The notes under the pieces were generated by a model, which saw only the letters and a list, made by a program, of their open reading frames with translations, had not been told where the DNA came from and ran no database searches. Source: Bacteroides luhongzhouii (GTDB taxonomy: Bacteria; Bacteroidota; Bacteroidia; Bacteroidales; Bacteroidaceae). From it: a DNA stretch of 64,000 nucleotides. Shown one piece after another: positions 8,599 through 19,734 of this stretch. Location of the stretch: positions 2,232,001 through 2,296,000 of the forward strand of contig NZ_CP059973.1 of assembly GCF_009193295.2 (NCBI RefSeq), in the 5' to 3' direction. The position numbers were made by a program, and so were the translations under genes. Position 1 is the stretch's first letter. The number at the start of each line of letters is the position of its first letter.

Positions 8599-9843
8599 AT
8601 GGCTGATTCAAAGACAAAGAAAAGGTGTAGCTTCTGTGGACGGTCGGAGAATGAAGTCGGATTCCTGATTACGGGAATGAACGGCTATATCTGCGACAGC
8701 TGTGCTACCCAGGCTTATGAGATCACTCAGGAAGCATTGGGCGAAGGCAAGAAAAGCGCGGGAGCTACCAAACTCAATTTAAAAGAACTGCCCAAACCGG
8801 TAGAAATCAAGAAATTCCTCGACCAGTATGTGATCGGACAGGATGATGCGAAACGCTTCCTTTCCGTATCGGTCTATAACCATTATAAGCGTCTGTTGCA
8901 AAAAGACAGCGGGGATGATGTGGAGATTGAAAAGTCGAACATTATTATGGTAGGTAGTACCGGAACCGGAAAGACGTTGCTTGCACGTACGATTGCTAAG
9001 TTGTTGCACGTGCCGTTTACTATTGTAGACGCTACGGTGCTGACAGAGGCCGGTTATGTAGGCGAAGATATCGAAAGTATTTTAACCCGTTTGCTTCAGG
9101 TGGCAGATTATAATGTACCTGAAGCAGAGCAGGGTATTGTGTTTATCGATGAGATCGACAAGATTGCCCGCAAAGGAGATAACCCTTCCATCACTCGCGA
9201 TGTGAGCGGTGAAGGTGTACAGCAGGGATTGCTGAAATTACTCGAAGGTTCTGTTGTGAACGTACCTCCCCAGGGTGGCCGTAAGCATCCGGACCAGAAG
9301 ATGATTCCGGTAAATACCAAAAATATTCTCTTTATTTGTGGTGGCGCTTTCGACGGTATCGAAAAGAAGATCGCCCAACGGTTGAATACACATGTCGTAG
9401 GTTATACGGCATCGCAGAAAACAGCGATGGTGGACAAGAATAACATGATGCAGTATATCGCTCCGCAGGATTTGAAGTCATTCGGACTGATTCCCGAAAT
9501 TATCGGTCGTCTTCCGGTACTGACCTATTTGAATCCGCTGGATCGGGATGCGCTTCGTGCTATCCTCACCGAACCGAAAAACTCTATCATCAAGCAGTAC
9601 ATCAAACTGTTTGAAATGGATGGTATCAAGCTCACATTTGAAGATGCTGTCTTCGAATATATCGTCGATAAGGCGGTAGAATATAAGCTGGGTGCCCGTG
9701 GATTGCGTTCAATTGTGGAAACAATCATGATGGATGTCATGTTTGAAATCCCTTCAGAGGACAAAAAAGAGTATGAAGTGACGCTGGATTATGCTAAGAT
9801 GCAACTGGAAAAAGCGAATATGGCACGACTACAAACCGCTTAA
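8599..9843 (+). CDS. clpX: ATP-dependent Clp protease ATP-binding subunit ClpX
   Basis: ClpX is the AAA+ unfoldase that recognises degron-tagged proteins and threads them into ClpP. It has 414 residues. The N-terminal zinc-binding domain has paired cysteines in CSFCGRSE and CDSCA. The AAA+ core has Walker A GSTGTGKT, Walker [10 protein letters not shown], pore loop GYVGED and the RKH pore motif (GGRKHPDQK). The IGF-type loop that binds ClpP is expected in the region after the RKH loop. It follows clpP by two bases. Confidence 0.97.
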   Translation: MADSKTKKRCSFCGRSENEVGFLITGMNGYICDSCATQAYEITQEALGEGKKSAGATKLNLKELPKPVEIKKFLDQYVIGQDDAKRFLSVSVYNHYKRLLQKDSGDDVEIEKSNIIMVGSTGTGKTLLARTIAKLLHVPFTIVDATVLTEAGYVGEDIESILTRLLQVADYNVPEAEQGIVFIDEIDKIARKGDNPSITRDVSGEGVQQGLLKLLEGSVVNVPPQGGRKHPDQKMIPVNTKNILFICGGAFDGIEKKIAQRLNTHVVGYTASQKTAMVDKNNMMQYIAPQDLKSFGLIPEIIGRLPVLTYLNPLDRDALRAILTEPKNSIIKQYIKLFEMDGIKLTFEDAVFEYIVDKAVEYKLGARGLRSIVETIMMDVMFEIPSEDKKEYEVTLDYAKMQLEKANMARLQTA

Positions 9844-9911
9844 AATCAAAGAGTAAGACTGCAGTAAATAATCGTAACTGTATTTTCTTGAAAATATTAG
9901 TCGCATTTTGC

Positions 9912-9941
9912 TTGGTAATTACGAAGTTGTTTATAACTTTG
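9912..9941 (+). promoter_or_regulatory. recQ promoter
   Basis: TTG at 9912-9914, a 19-bp spacer and TAACTTTG at 9934-9941 fit the Bacteroides promoter consensus. The recQ start codon lies about 65 bp beyond the predicted transcription start. Confidence 0.7.
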
Positions 9942-10010
9942 TTTGGCTCTCTTGAAAAAGGGACGTACTTAAAGTTAAACCATGAACTGAATAAAACAAC
10001 CTAAGTTAAG

Positions 10011-12191
10011 ATGGCAGGGAAGATTAATTTAACAGATGAACTGAAGAAGTATTTCGGATTTAATAAGTTCAAGGGAAACCAGGAAGCGATCATTGATAAC
10101 TTGCTCGATGGTAAAGATACCTTTGTACTGATGCCTACCGGTGGCGGGAAATCTTTATGCTATCAGCTACCTTCGCTCTTGATGGAAGGTACGGCAATTG
10201 TAATTTCTCCGCTTATTGCGTTGATGAAGAATCAAGTGGATGCAATGCGCAATTTCAGTGAAGAAGATGGCGTCGCCCATTTTATCAATTCTTCATTAAA
10301 CAAAGGTGCGATAGACCAAGTGAGGTCAGACATCCTTGCCGGAAAGACAAAATTGCTATATGTGGCACCGGAATCGCTGACGAAAGAAGAAAACGTAGAA
10401 TTTTTGCGTTCGGTGAAAATCTCGTTCTATGCAGTAGACGAAGCTCACTGTATTTCTGAATGGGGACATGACTTCCGACCGGAATATCGGCGGATTCGCC
10501 CTATTATCAACGAAATAGGAAAGGCTCCGTTGATTGCGTTGACCGCAACAGCGACACCGAAGGTGCAGCATGATATCCAGAAAAATCTGGGAATGGTAGA
10601 TGCTCAAGTTTTCAAATCGTCGTTCAACCGTCCGAACCTTTATTATGAGGTACGCGCGAAGACCGCTAATATTGATAGGGATATTATCAAGTTTATCAAA
10701 AACAATCCGGAAAAATCGGGCATTATCTATTGCCTTAGCCGGAAAAAAGTAGAGGAACTTGCTGAAATCCTTCAGGCAAACGGTATCAATGCGCGTCCTT
10801 ATCATGCTGGAATGGATTCGTTGACCAGGACTAAGAATCAGGATGATTTCCTGATGGAAAAAGTGGACGTTATTGTAGCAACTATCGCTTTCGGTATGGG
10901 AATCGACAAGCCGGATGTAAGGTTTGTGATTCACTACGATATTCCAAAGAGTCTGGAAGGGTATTACCAGGAGACCGGACGTGCCGGTAGAGATGGCGGT
11001 GAAGGTCAGTGCATAACCTTTTATACAAACAAAGACTTGCAGAAACTGGAGAAGTTCATGCAAGGAAAACCTGTGGCAGAGCAGGAAATTGGCAAGCAGC
11101 TTCTGTTGGAAACCGCTGCTTATGCCGAATCTTCCGTATGCCGGCGCAAGACGTTGCTGCATTATTTCGGTGAAGAATATACGGAAGAGAATTGTGGAAA
11201 TTGTGACAACTGTTTAAACCCTAAAAAACAAGTGGAGGCTCAAGAGTTATTGTGTGCCGTGATTGAAGCGATTATCGCGGTGAAAGAAAATTTTAAGGCA
11301 GATTATATTATAGACATACTACAAGGTAAAGAAACTTCCGAAGTACAGGCGCATTTGCATGAAGATCTCGAAGTCTTCGGCTCCGGTATGGGTGAAGAGG
11401 ATAAAACATGGAACGCAGTGATTCGTCAAGCGCTGATCGCGGGTTACTTGAGCAAGGATGTGGAGCATTACGGACTCCTGAAAGTAACGGAAGAGGGACA
11501 CAAGTTCCTGAAGAAGCCGAAGTCATTCAAGATTACCGAAGATAACGACTTTGAAGAGACGGAAGAAGAAGTTCCGGCACGTGGCGGTGGTTCCTGTGCG
11601 GTAGACCCTGCTCTTTATTCTATGTTGAAGGACTTGCGGAAGAAGCTCTCGAAGAAACTGGAAGTACCGCCTTATGTAATCTTCCAGGATCCGTCTTTGG
11701 AAGCGATGGCTACCATTTATCCGGTGACATTGGATGAGTTGCAGAATATACCGGGCGTAGGTGCCGGAAAAGCAAAACGTTATGGTGAGGAGTTCTGTAA
11801 ATTAATCAAACGCCATTGTGAAGAGAATGAAATAGAACGTCCCGAAGACTTGCGGGTACGTACGGTTGCCAATAAATCTAAGATGAAGGTAGCTATCATT
11901 CAGGCTATTGACCGTAAAGTGGCGTTAGATGATATCGCTCTTTCCAAAGGAATTGAGTTCGGTGAGCTCCTGGACGAGGTAGAAGCTATCGTCTATTCGG
12001 GAACCAAACTGAATATCGATTATTTCTTGGAAGAAATCATGGATGAAGATCATATGCTCGATATCTACGATTATTTCAAGGAATCTACCACTGATAAGAT
12101 TGATGATGCGCTTGATGAATTAGGCGATGACTTCACTGAAGAGGAAGTTCGCTTGGTACGTATTAAGTTCATCTCTGAAATGGCTAATTAA
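10011..12191 (+). CDS. recQ: ATP-dependent DNA helicase RecQ
   Basis: RecQ is a 3'-5' DNA helicase in recombination and replication-fork repair. At 726 residues it is longer than the roughly 610-residue E. coli enzyme. Motif I is PTGGGKSLCYQLP, motif II DEAHCISEWGHDFRP, and motif VI lies in ETGRAGRDG. The zinc-binding cysteines sit in CRRKTLLHYF and CGNCDNC, followed by the RQC winged helix. An HRDC domain covers about residues 530-610 (PPYVIFQDPSLEAMA). About 110 residues follow the HRDC, acidic and helical, typical of longer Bacteroidetes RecQ proteins; their function is unknown to me. Confidence 0.95.
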   Translation: MAGKINLTDELKKYFGFNKFKGNQEAIIDNLLDGKDTFVLMPTGGGKSLCYQLPSLLMEGTAIVISPLIALMKNQVDAMRNFSEEDGVAHFINSSLNKGAIDQVRSDILAGKTKLLYVAPESLTKEENVEFLRSVKISFYAVDEAHCISEWGHDFRPEYRRIRPIINEIGKAPLIALTATATPKVQHDIQKNLGMVDAQVFKSSFNRPNLYYEVRAKTANIDRDIIKFIKNNPEKSGIIYCLSRKKVEELAEILQANGINARPYHAGMDSLTRTKNQDDFLMEKVDVIVATIAFGMGIDKPDVRFVIHYDIPKSLEGYYQETGRAGRDGGEGQCITFYTNKDLQKLEKFMQGKPVAEQEIGKQLLLETAAYAESSVCRRKTLLHYFGEEYTEENCGNCDNCLNPKKQVEAQELLCAVIEAIIAVKENFKADYIIDILQGKETSEVQAHLHEDLEVFGSGMGEEDKTWNAVIRQALIAGYLSKDVEHYGLLKVTEEGHKFLKKPKSFKITEDNDFEETEEEVPARGGGSCAVDPALYSMLKDLRKKLSKKLEVPPYVIFQDPSLEAMATIYPVTLDELQNIPGVGAGKAKRYGEEFCKLIKRHCEENEIERPEDLRVRTVANKSKMKVAIIQAIDRKVALDDIALSKGIEFGELLDEVEAIVYSGTKLNIDYFLEEIMDEDHMLDIYDYFKESTTDKIDDALDELGDDFTEEEVRLVRIKFISEMAN

Positions 12192-12210
12192 AAAAAAGCG
12201 AAAAAAATAG

Positions 12211-12255
12211 GCGTGCAGGTATGCGGTTTTGAATAAAAACCGTATATTTGCACGC
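12211..12255 (+). promoter_or_regulatory. guaB promoter inside a 45-bp palindrome
   Basis: GCGTGCA (12211-12217) pairs with TGCACGC (12249-12255), and ATGCGGTTTT (12221-12230) pairs with AAAACCGTAT (12236-12245) with one G-T. The -7 box TATATTTG (12243-12250) is embedded in the right arm. The predicted start of transcription is just beyond it and guaB begins at 12280. The palindrome could be an operator for a purine-responsive regulator or a terminator for recQ that overlaps the next promoter; sequence alone does not decide. Confidence 0.65.
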
Positions 12256-12267
12256 AATAATTTTTAA

Positions 12268-13758
<1,491 letters not shown>

Positions 13759-13780
13759 TAGATAGATACGGTGAACTATT

Positions 13781-13835
13781 AACGGTGAACGGTGAACAGG
13801 CTGTATTGTCAGCAAGGTGTTCACTGCTCACCGTT
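13781..13835 (+). terminator. long stem-loop after guaB
   Basis: Eighteen bases at 13781-13798 pair with 13818-13835, 16 of 18 positions Watson-Crick. The left arm contains two direct GGTGAAC copies and a third lies just upstream (13771-13777). There is no strong T tract, so it may act as an mRNA 3' protective structure or be a dispersed repeat rather than a strict terminator. Confidence 0.55.
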
Positions 13836-13895
13836 TGTTGTTTATCTGTTATTGCCTCTGTGATGCTTGTTGTTTATTGTTTGGAAAATAAAAAG

Positions 13896-15446
13896 ATGAT
13901 GATGAAAAGAAGCCTGTTGTTGGGATGTATTTCTCTCTTTGTTGTCGCGGTCTTTGCTCAAGAAGATCCGGTGTTGATGCGTGTTAACGGAAGAGAGATA
14001 CTCCGTTCGGAATTTGAATATGCATATCGCTGTTATGCGGAACGCTCAAATGCCCGGCTTTCACCAAAAGAATATGCGACACTTTTCGCTCAATCGAAAT
14101 TGAAGGTGGAAGCAGCCAGGGCTGCCGGACTTGATACGACTGCTGTTTTCCGTAAACAACACGAGAAGCGTCGGGCAGAATTGGTAGAATCTTATCTGAT
14201 TGACAAACAAGTGATGGATAGTTGTGCCCGTATCTTGTATCAGAAGATGGGACTGAAAGCACGTAGCGGCCGGGTGCAGGTCATACAAATTTTTAAACGT
14301 TTACCGCAGACGGTTACTTCCCGTCATTTGGAAGAAGAAAAAGCCCGGATGGATTCTATATACCGGATGATACAGAATCAGCCGGATTTGAATTTTAACC
14401 GTTTGGTGGAAAACTGTTCGGATGATAAGCGGAGTAGATGGATAGAAGGTCTGGAGACAACGAGTGAATTCGAGGATGTTGCTTTCTCTTTGGCGAAAGA
14501 TGCGGTATCACAGCCTTTCTTCACTCCTGAAGGAATTCATATCTTGAAAGTGATTGACCGGGAGGAAACATCGGCTTATGAAAATGTCAGTGGCAGGTTG
14601 ATAGAGCGGTTACGGCGTAAGGAGATTTTAGACAAAGGTACGGCAGAGATGCTCGACCGATTGAAAAAGGCATGGCAGTATACCCCGAATCAGGCAGCAA
14701 TAGAAGAACTGTTGACGAAAGGCCGGACAGAACAAAATCTGTTTACGATTGATGGACAGGCATATACCGGAGCTATGTTTACGCGTTTTGCGTCTTCTCA
14801 TCCTCAAGCTGTCAAACGGCAGTTGGAAGGGTTTATAGCTAAATCATTATTGGATTATGAAAGCCGGAATATAGATAAAAAGCATCCGGAAATTCGTTAT
14901 GCCTTGCGGGAATCTGACGAAAACTATCTGGTGGAAGAAATCACACGGCAGAAAATAGAGTTGCCTGCCACTAATGATCGGGCCGGATTGGCTACCTACT
15001 TCAAATTTCATTCGTCGGATTATCGGTGGGAGAGTCCCCGATATAGGGGAGTCGTGCTCCATTGTGTTGATAAAAAGACGGCAAAGCAAGCTAAAAAAAT
15101 GCTGAAGAAAGTGCCGGAAAAAGAGTGGGCGGACAAGCTTCGGCAAACTTTTAATACATCCGGGACGGAAAAGATACAGATTGAACAAGGAATTTTTGCC
15201 GACGGAGACAATAAATATATAGATAAACTGGTTTTTAAGAAGGGTGATTTTGAGCCTGTAATGTCTTATCCTTTTACCATTGTGATAGGCGAAAAAATGA
15301 AAGGTCCGGATGATTATCGGGAAGTGATTGATCAGGTGCGGAAGGATTATCGAAGCTATCTTGACACGTGCTGGGCACGGGAATTGAGGGAGTCTGGTAA
15401 GGTTGAAATAAACCAAGAGGTTTTAAAAACAGTTAATAATAACTGA
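13896..15446 (+). CDS. periplasmic peptidyl-prolyl isomerase, parvulin/SurA type (first of three)
   Basis: This is a putative outer-membrane-protein folding factor. I choose the ATG at 13896 (ATG repeated three times) because it gives a clean signal peptide, KRSLLLGCISLFVVAVFAQ; an earlier in-frame start would lie in the guaB stem-loop. The protein is about 516 residues. A SurA-like N-terminal helical region (VNGREILRSEFEYAYR) is followed by a rotamase-like domain at about residues 100-240, including TPEGIHILKVIDRE. The C-terminal half has no recognised domain. Two further genes of this type follow. Confidence 0.8.
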   Translation: MMMKRSLLLGCISLFVVAVFAQEDPVLMRVNGREILRSEFEYAYRCYAERSNARLSPKEYATLFAQSKLKVEAARAAGLDTTAVFRKQHEKRRAELVESYLIDKQVMDSCARILYQKMGLKARSGRVQVIQIFKRLPQTVTSRHLEEEKARMDSIYRMIQNQPDLNFNRLVENCSDDKRSRWIEGLETTSEFEDVAFSLAKDAVSQPFFTPEGIHILKVIDREETSAYENVSGRLIERLRRKEILDKGTAEMLDRLKKAWQYTPNQAAIEELLTKGRTEQNLFTIDGQAYTGAMFTRFASSHPQAVKRQLEGFIAKSLLDYESRNIDKKHPEIRYALRESDENYLVEEITRQKIELPATNDRAGLATYFKFHSSDYRWESPRYRGVVLHCVDKKTAKQAKKMLKKVPEKEWADKLRQTFNTSGTEKIQIEQGIFADGDNKYIDKLVFKKGDFEPVMSYPFTIVIGEKMKGPDDYREVIDQVRKDYRSYLDTCWARELRESGKVEINQEVLKTVNNN

Positions 15447-15500
15447 TGTAACCGATTATTCACTATCTTCGTACCTTAAATAAGTAGATTTTAGTTGCCA

Positions 15501-16346
15501 ATGCGAATATTAGTCCTCTTACTGATTACCCTTCTTGGTTGTGGAGCGTGCAAAGAACAGCGCGACCACAAAGGAAAGACTCCTTTGGTAGAGGTGGACG
15601 GTAACTTTTTATATAAAGAAGATTTGATGTCCGTGCTTCCGGTCGGATTGTCAAAAGATGATAGTATTCTCTTCACCGAACACTATATTCGTAGTTGGGC
15701 GGAAGAGATTTTATTATATGAGAAAGCTGCGAACAATATTCCCGATAATGTGGATGTAGACAAACTGGTGGAGAATTATCGGAAAGCGCTGATTATGCAT
15801 ACTTATCAGCAGGAGTTGATAAACCAGAAGTTGTCGAATGATATTTCCGAACACGAGATTGCAGAATATTACGGGAAAAACAAAGAACTGTTTAAACTGG
15901 AAACCCCGTTGATAAAGGGATTGTTTATCAAAGTGCCGTTGACGGCCCCCCAGCTGAACAATGTGCGCAGGTGGTATAAGTCGGAAAAACAGGATGCTGT
16001 TGAGAGCCTGGAAAAATATAGTTTGCAGAATGCGGTGAAATACGAATACTTCTATGACAAATGGGTGTCTGTGACTGATATATTGGATATGATTCCATTG
16101 AAAGTAGAGGCACCGGAAGAGTATGTAGACAAACACCGTCAGGTAGAATTGAAAGATACGGCATATTATTATTTCCTGAATGTGAGTGATTATCGCGGAA
16201 TTGGTGAAGAGAAACCGTATGAATTTGCCCGTTCGGAAGTGAAAGACTTACTGATTAATCAGAAACGGGTGAGCTTTATGGAACAGGTAAAGAACGACTT
16301 GTATCAGCAGGCAGTAAGTAAGAAGAAGATTATATATAATTATTAA
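15501..16346 (+). CDS. SurA-like lipoprotein of the prolyl-isomerase cluster
   Basis: This is a predicted lipoprotein of 281 residues from the ATG at 15501; a TTG six bases earlier is in frame but less likely. The signal peptide MRILVLLLITLLGCGAC has a lipobox-like end. The rest resembles the helical chaperone half of SurA/PpiD proteins (LFTEHYIRSWAEEILLYEKA) without a clear parvulin catalytic domain. It lies between two other isomerase-like genes, 10 bp before the next. I infer a role in periplasmic protein folding; catalytic activity is doubtful. Confidence 0.65.
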   Translation: MRILVLLLITLLGCGACKEQRDHKGKTPLVEVDGNFLYKEDLMSVLPVGLSKDDSILFTEHYIRSWAEEILLYEKAANNIPDNVDVDKLVENYRKALIMHTYQQELINQKLSNDISEHEIAEYYGKNKELFKLETPLIKGLFIKVPLTAPQLNNVRRWYKSEKQDAVESLEKYSLQNAVKYEYFYDKWVSVTDILDMIPLKVEAPEEYVDKHRQVELKDTAYYYFLNVSDYRGIGEEKPYEFARSEVKDLLINQKRVSFMEQVKNDLYQQAVSKKKIIYNY

Positions 16347-16355
16347 ATACAAAGA

Positions 16356-17738
16356 ATGAAGAAGTTTGTGAACTTTAGATTTGTTGTTACCCTTGTCCTG
16401 GCAATATTTGCTAATGTGGCAACCTATGCACAAGATAATGTGGTTGATGAAGTAGTTTGGGTAGTAGGTGACGAAGCTATTTTGAAATCAGATGTAGAAG
16501 AGGCCCGTATGGATGCCTTGTATAATGGACGCAGATTTGATGGCGATCCTTATTGTGTAATTCCTGAAGAGATTGCCGTGCAGAAGTTGTTCCTGCATCA
16601 GGCAAAGTTAGACAGTATCGAGGTTTCCGAAGCGGAAATCATCCAGCGTGTGGATATGATGACCAACATGTACATCCAGCAGATCGGTTCCAGAGAGAAG
16701 ATGGAGGAGTATTTCAATAAAACTTCCACCCAGATTCGTGAGACTTTGCGTGATAATGCACGTGACGGATTGACCGTTCAGAAGATGCAGCAGAAACTGG
16801 TGGGAGAAATTAAAGTGACTCCGGCAGAAGTACGCCGTTACTTCAAAGATCTTCCACAGGATAGTATTCCCTATATTCCGACACAAGTGGAAGTGCAGAT
16901 CATTACTTTACAACCGAAAATTCCTATCTCGGAGATTGAGGATGTAAAAAAGACGTTGCGTGATTATACTGAGCGTGTGACCAAAGGTGAGATTGATTTT
17001 TCTACATTGGCGCGTTTGTATTCGGAAGACAAGGCATCTGCCATTAAAGGTGGCGAATGTGGATTCATGGGGCGTGGTATGATGGACCCCGCTTATGCGA
17101 ATGTGGCATTCAGCTTGCAAGATCCGAAGAAAGTTTCCAAGATTGTAGAGTCGGAATTTGGTTACCACATTATCCAGTTGATTGAAAAGCGTGGTGACCG
17201 TGTCAATACTCGCCATATCTTATTGCGCCCGAAAGTATCGGAAAAAGAATTGACCGAGGCTTGTGCTCGTCTGGATTCTATTGCCGATGATATTCGTGCC
17301 AATAAATTTACATTTGATGATGCGGCTGCCGTTATCTCACAGGATAAGGATACTCGTAACAACCATGGTATTATGGTGAATATCAATGAAAATTCAGGTG
17401 TGACTACTTCTAAGTTCCAGATGCAGGATCTTCCTCAAGACGTTGCTAAGGTAATAGATAAGATGAATGTAGGTGAAATTTCCAAAGCCTTTACAATGAT
17501 TAATGAGAAAGATGGAAAAGAAGTATGTGCTATCGTGAAGTTGAAAGCAAAAATCAATGGTCATAAAGCAACCATTGCAGAAGACTATCAGGACCTAAAA
17601 GAAATTGTGATGGAGAAACGCCGTGAAGAGGTGTTGCAGAAATGGATTCTGGACAAGCAGAAGCATACTTATGTGCGTATCAACGAAAACTGGCAGAAGT
17701 GTGACTTCAAGTATCCGGGTTGGGTTAAGAAGGACTGA
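16356..17738 (+). CDS. SurA-type peptidyl-prolyl cis-trans isomerase
   Basis: This periplasmic chaperone/isomerase for outer-membrane proteins has 460 residues and a type I signal peptide ending near VATYAQ. The SurA N domain (DNVVDEVVWVVGDEAILKSD) is followed by two parvulin-like regions. The first includes FSTLARLYSEDKAS, GGECGFMGRGMM and ESEFGYHIIQLIEKRGDRVN at about residues 180-290. The second (NTRHILLRP to about residue 390) is degenerate. Of the three clustered genes it is the closest to true SurA. Confidence 0.85.
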   Translation: MKKFVNFRFVVTLVLAIFANVATYAQDNVVDEVVWVVGDEAILKSDVEEARMDALYNGRRFDGDPYCVIPEEIAVQKLFLHQAKLDSIEVSEAEIIQRVDMMTNMYIQQIGSREKMEEYFNKTSTQIRETLRDNARDGLTVQKMQQKLVGEIKVTPAEVRRYFKDLPQDSIPYIPTQVEVQIITLQPKIPISEIEDVKKTLRDYTERVTKGEIDFSTLARLYSEDKASAIKGGECGFMGRGMMDPAYANVAFSLQDPKKVSKIVESEFGYHIIQLIEKRGDRVNTRHILLRPKVSEKELTEACARLDSIADDIRANKFTFDDAAAVISQDKDTRNNHGIMVNINENSGVTTSKFQMQDLPQDVAKVIDKMNVGEISKAFTMINEKDGKEVCAIVKLKAKINGHKATIAEDYQDLKEIVMEKRREEVLQKWILDKQKHTYVRINENWQKCDFKYPGWVKKD

Positions 17739-17760
17739 TGTAACCTTGCTTTGATTTTAT

Positions 17761-19416
17761 ATGCTGAAAACAAATAAGAAAAATAGACAACAAGACAGGC
17801 ATAGATGGCTCCTTATAGGCTTTCTGTGCCTGTTTGGTGTATGTCTTGTAGCACAAAACAACAAGAAGCAACCGGAGAATAAAAAGACCAAAGTTTATCT
17901 GCTTCATGCTGATGAAGGGCAGGCAGATAAGTTGGCGCGTCCGGATGTGCAGGTATTGATTGGTAATGTGAAATTGCGGCATGACAGTATGTATATGTAC
18001 TGTGACAGTGCACTGATTTTTGAGAAAACCAACTCGGTAGAGGCCTTCAGTAATGTGCGTATGGAACAGGGAGACACTTTGTTCATTTACGGTGATTATC
18101 TTTATTATGACGGAATGACGCAAATTGCGCAGCTTCGTGAAAATGTGAAGATGATTAATCGGAACACCACTCTGTTGACAGATAGTTTGAACTACGACCG
18201 TCTCTACGACCTCGGATATTATTTCGAGGGAGGAACCTTGATGGATGAAGAGAATGTATTGACTTCCGATTGGGGGGAATACAGTCCTGCAACGAAACAA
18301 TCGGTATTCAACCATGATGTGAGGTTGGTAAACCCTAAGTTTGTATTGACTTCCGATACGTTAAGGTATAATACGGAAAACAAAATCGCAGTTATTCTCG
18401 GCCCCTCCAATATTGTCAGTGATAATAATCATATTTATTCGGAACGGGGATTTTATAACACATTGACCGAACAAGCCGAACTGTTGGACCGCTCAATCCT
18501 GACCAATCAGGGAAAGAAACTGGTAGGCGACAGTCTGTTCTATGACCGTATAATCGGTTATGGAGAGGCGTTTGATAATGTGAAGATGACAGATTCTATT
18601 AATAAGAATATGCTAACGGGTGATTATTGCTTCTATAACGAATTGACAGACTCCGCGTTTGCGACGAAACGTGCTGTGGCAATCGACTACTCGCAAGGAC
18701 CTGACAGTCTTTATATGCATGGCGATACATTGCAGTTAGTGTCTTACAACCTGAATACGGATTCCGTTTTCCGGTTGATGAAGGCTTACCATAAGGTGCG
18801 TATGTATCGTACGGATGTTCAGGGAGTATGTGACTCATTGGTCTATAATTCGAAGGATTCTTGTATGACCATGTATACCGATCCTATTCTTTGGAATGAA
18901 GGGCAGCAACTACTTGGCGAGCAGATCAAGATTTATATGAATGACAGTACGATTGACTGGGCACATATTATCAACCAGGCGTTGACGGTGGAAATGAAAG
19001 ATTCTATTCATTATAACCAAGTGTCCGGCAAAGAAATGAAAGCCTATTTCGTCAATGGAGATATGCGTCATATTGAAGTGGTTGGTAATGTGTTGACCGC
19101 TTTCTATCCGGAAGAAAAAGACAGTACGATGACCGGTTTTAATTGTTTGGAAGGTAGTGTACTTCATCTTTATATGAAGGATAAGAAGATGGAAAAAGGA
19201 CTGTTTGTCGGTAAATCCAACGGAACGATGTATCCGATGGATCAGATACCGCCTGATAAATTGCGTCTTCCCACTTTTGCCTGGTTCGACTATGTCCGTC
19301 CGTTGAATAAGGATGATATATTTAACTGGCGGAGTAAGCGTGCGGGTGATACACTGAAACCGACCACTGACCGGCGACCCAAAACAGAAAAGCGAAACTT
19401 AATTAATATGAAGTAG
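17761..19416 (+). CDS. OstA/LptA-like protein
   Basis: The protein of 551 residues has an N-terminal hydrophobic signal segment (WLLIGFLCLFGVCLVAQ). It contains many OstA/LptA-type beta-jellyroll repeats with the pattern DSMYMYCDSALIFEKTN, SVEAFSNVRMEQGDTL and YDRIIGYGEAFDNVKM. Proteins of this fold bind the lipid A part of LPS and form the periplasmic bridge. The size is far larger than E. coli LptA and closer to the soluble part of an LptD-like protein, as is usual in Bacteroidetes. It follows the SurA gene by 22 bp and is two bases ahead of the next gene. Confidence 0.8.
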   Translation: MLKTNKKNRQQDRHRWLLIGFLCLFGVCLVAQNNKKQPENKKTKVYLLHADEGQADKLARPDVQVLIGNVKLRHDSMYMYCDSALIFEKTNSVEAFSNVRMEQGDTLFIYGDYLYYDGMTQIAQLRENVKMINRNTTLLTDSLNYDRLYDLGYYFEGGTLMDEENVLTSDWGEYSPATKQSVFNHDVRLVNPKFVLTSDTLRYNTENKIAVILGPSNIVSDNNHIYSERGFYNTLTEQAELLDRSILTNQGKKLVGDSLFYDRIIGYGEAFDNVKMTDSINKNMLTGDYCFYNELTDSAFATKRAVAIDYSQGPDSLYMHGDTLQLVSYNLNTDSVFRLMKAYHKVRMYRTDVQGVCDSLVYNSKDSCMTMYTDPILWNEGQQLLGEQIKIYMNDSTIDWAHIINQALTVEMKDSIHYNQVSGKEMKAYFVNGDMRHIEVVGNVLTAFYPEEKDSTMTGFNCLEGSVLHLYMKDKKMEKGLFVGKSNGTMYPMDQIPPDKLRLPTFAWFDYVRPLNKDDIFNWRSKRAGDTLKPTTDRRPKTEKRNLINMK

Positions 19417-19417
19417 T

Positions 19418-19717
19418 ATGGGAATGTTTAACTCAATGAGAAAGCCCCGCGGCTTTAATCATCAATACATTTATGTAGACGAGCGGAAAGAAAAGCTCGC
19501 AAAGATGGAGGAGAACGCCAAACGTGACTTGGGGATGCTTCCGGAAAAGGAATTTAATCCGGAGGATATTCGCGGCAAGTTCATCGAAGGTACTACGCAT
19601 TTGAAAAGAAGAAAAGCGAGTGGCCGCAAACCGGTCTCTTTCGGAATCATACTGATAATCATTGCTTTCCTTGTCTATCTGTGGCATTATCTGGCGACAG
19701 GAAGCTGGAATTTTTAA
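19418..19717 (+). CDS. small conserved membrane protein of unknown function
   Basis: This 99-residue protein begins one base after the stop codon of the OstA-like gene and ends 17 bp before mutL. Residues 1-70 are hydrophilic and highly charged, with a basic patch (HLKRRKASGRK) just before one C-terminal transmembrane segment (FGIILIIIAFLVYLWHYLA). That arrangement predicts a cytoplasmic N terminus and a tail anchor. I do not recognise a named family. Tight coupling suggests a role linked to the LPS or outer-membrane operon. Confidence 0.75.
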   Translation: MGMFNSMRKPRGFNHQYIYVDERKEKLAKMEENAKRDLGMLPEKEFNPEDIRGKFIEGTTHLKRRKASGRKPVSFGIILIIIAFLVYLWHYLATGSWNF

Positions 19718-19734
19718 TTATTAATTAACGAAGT

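Noticed and set aside
13785..13895. Upstream start for the first prolyl isomerase
   Set aside because: It overlaps the stem-loop after guaB; the triple ATG at 13896 leads straight into a signal peptide.
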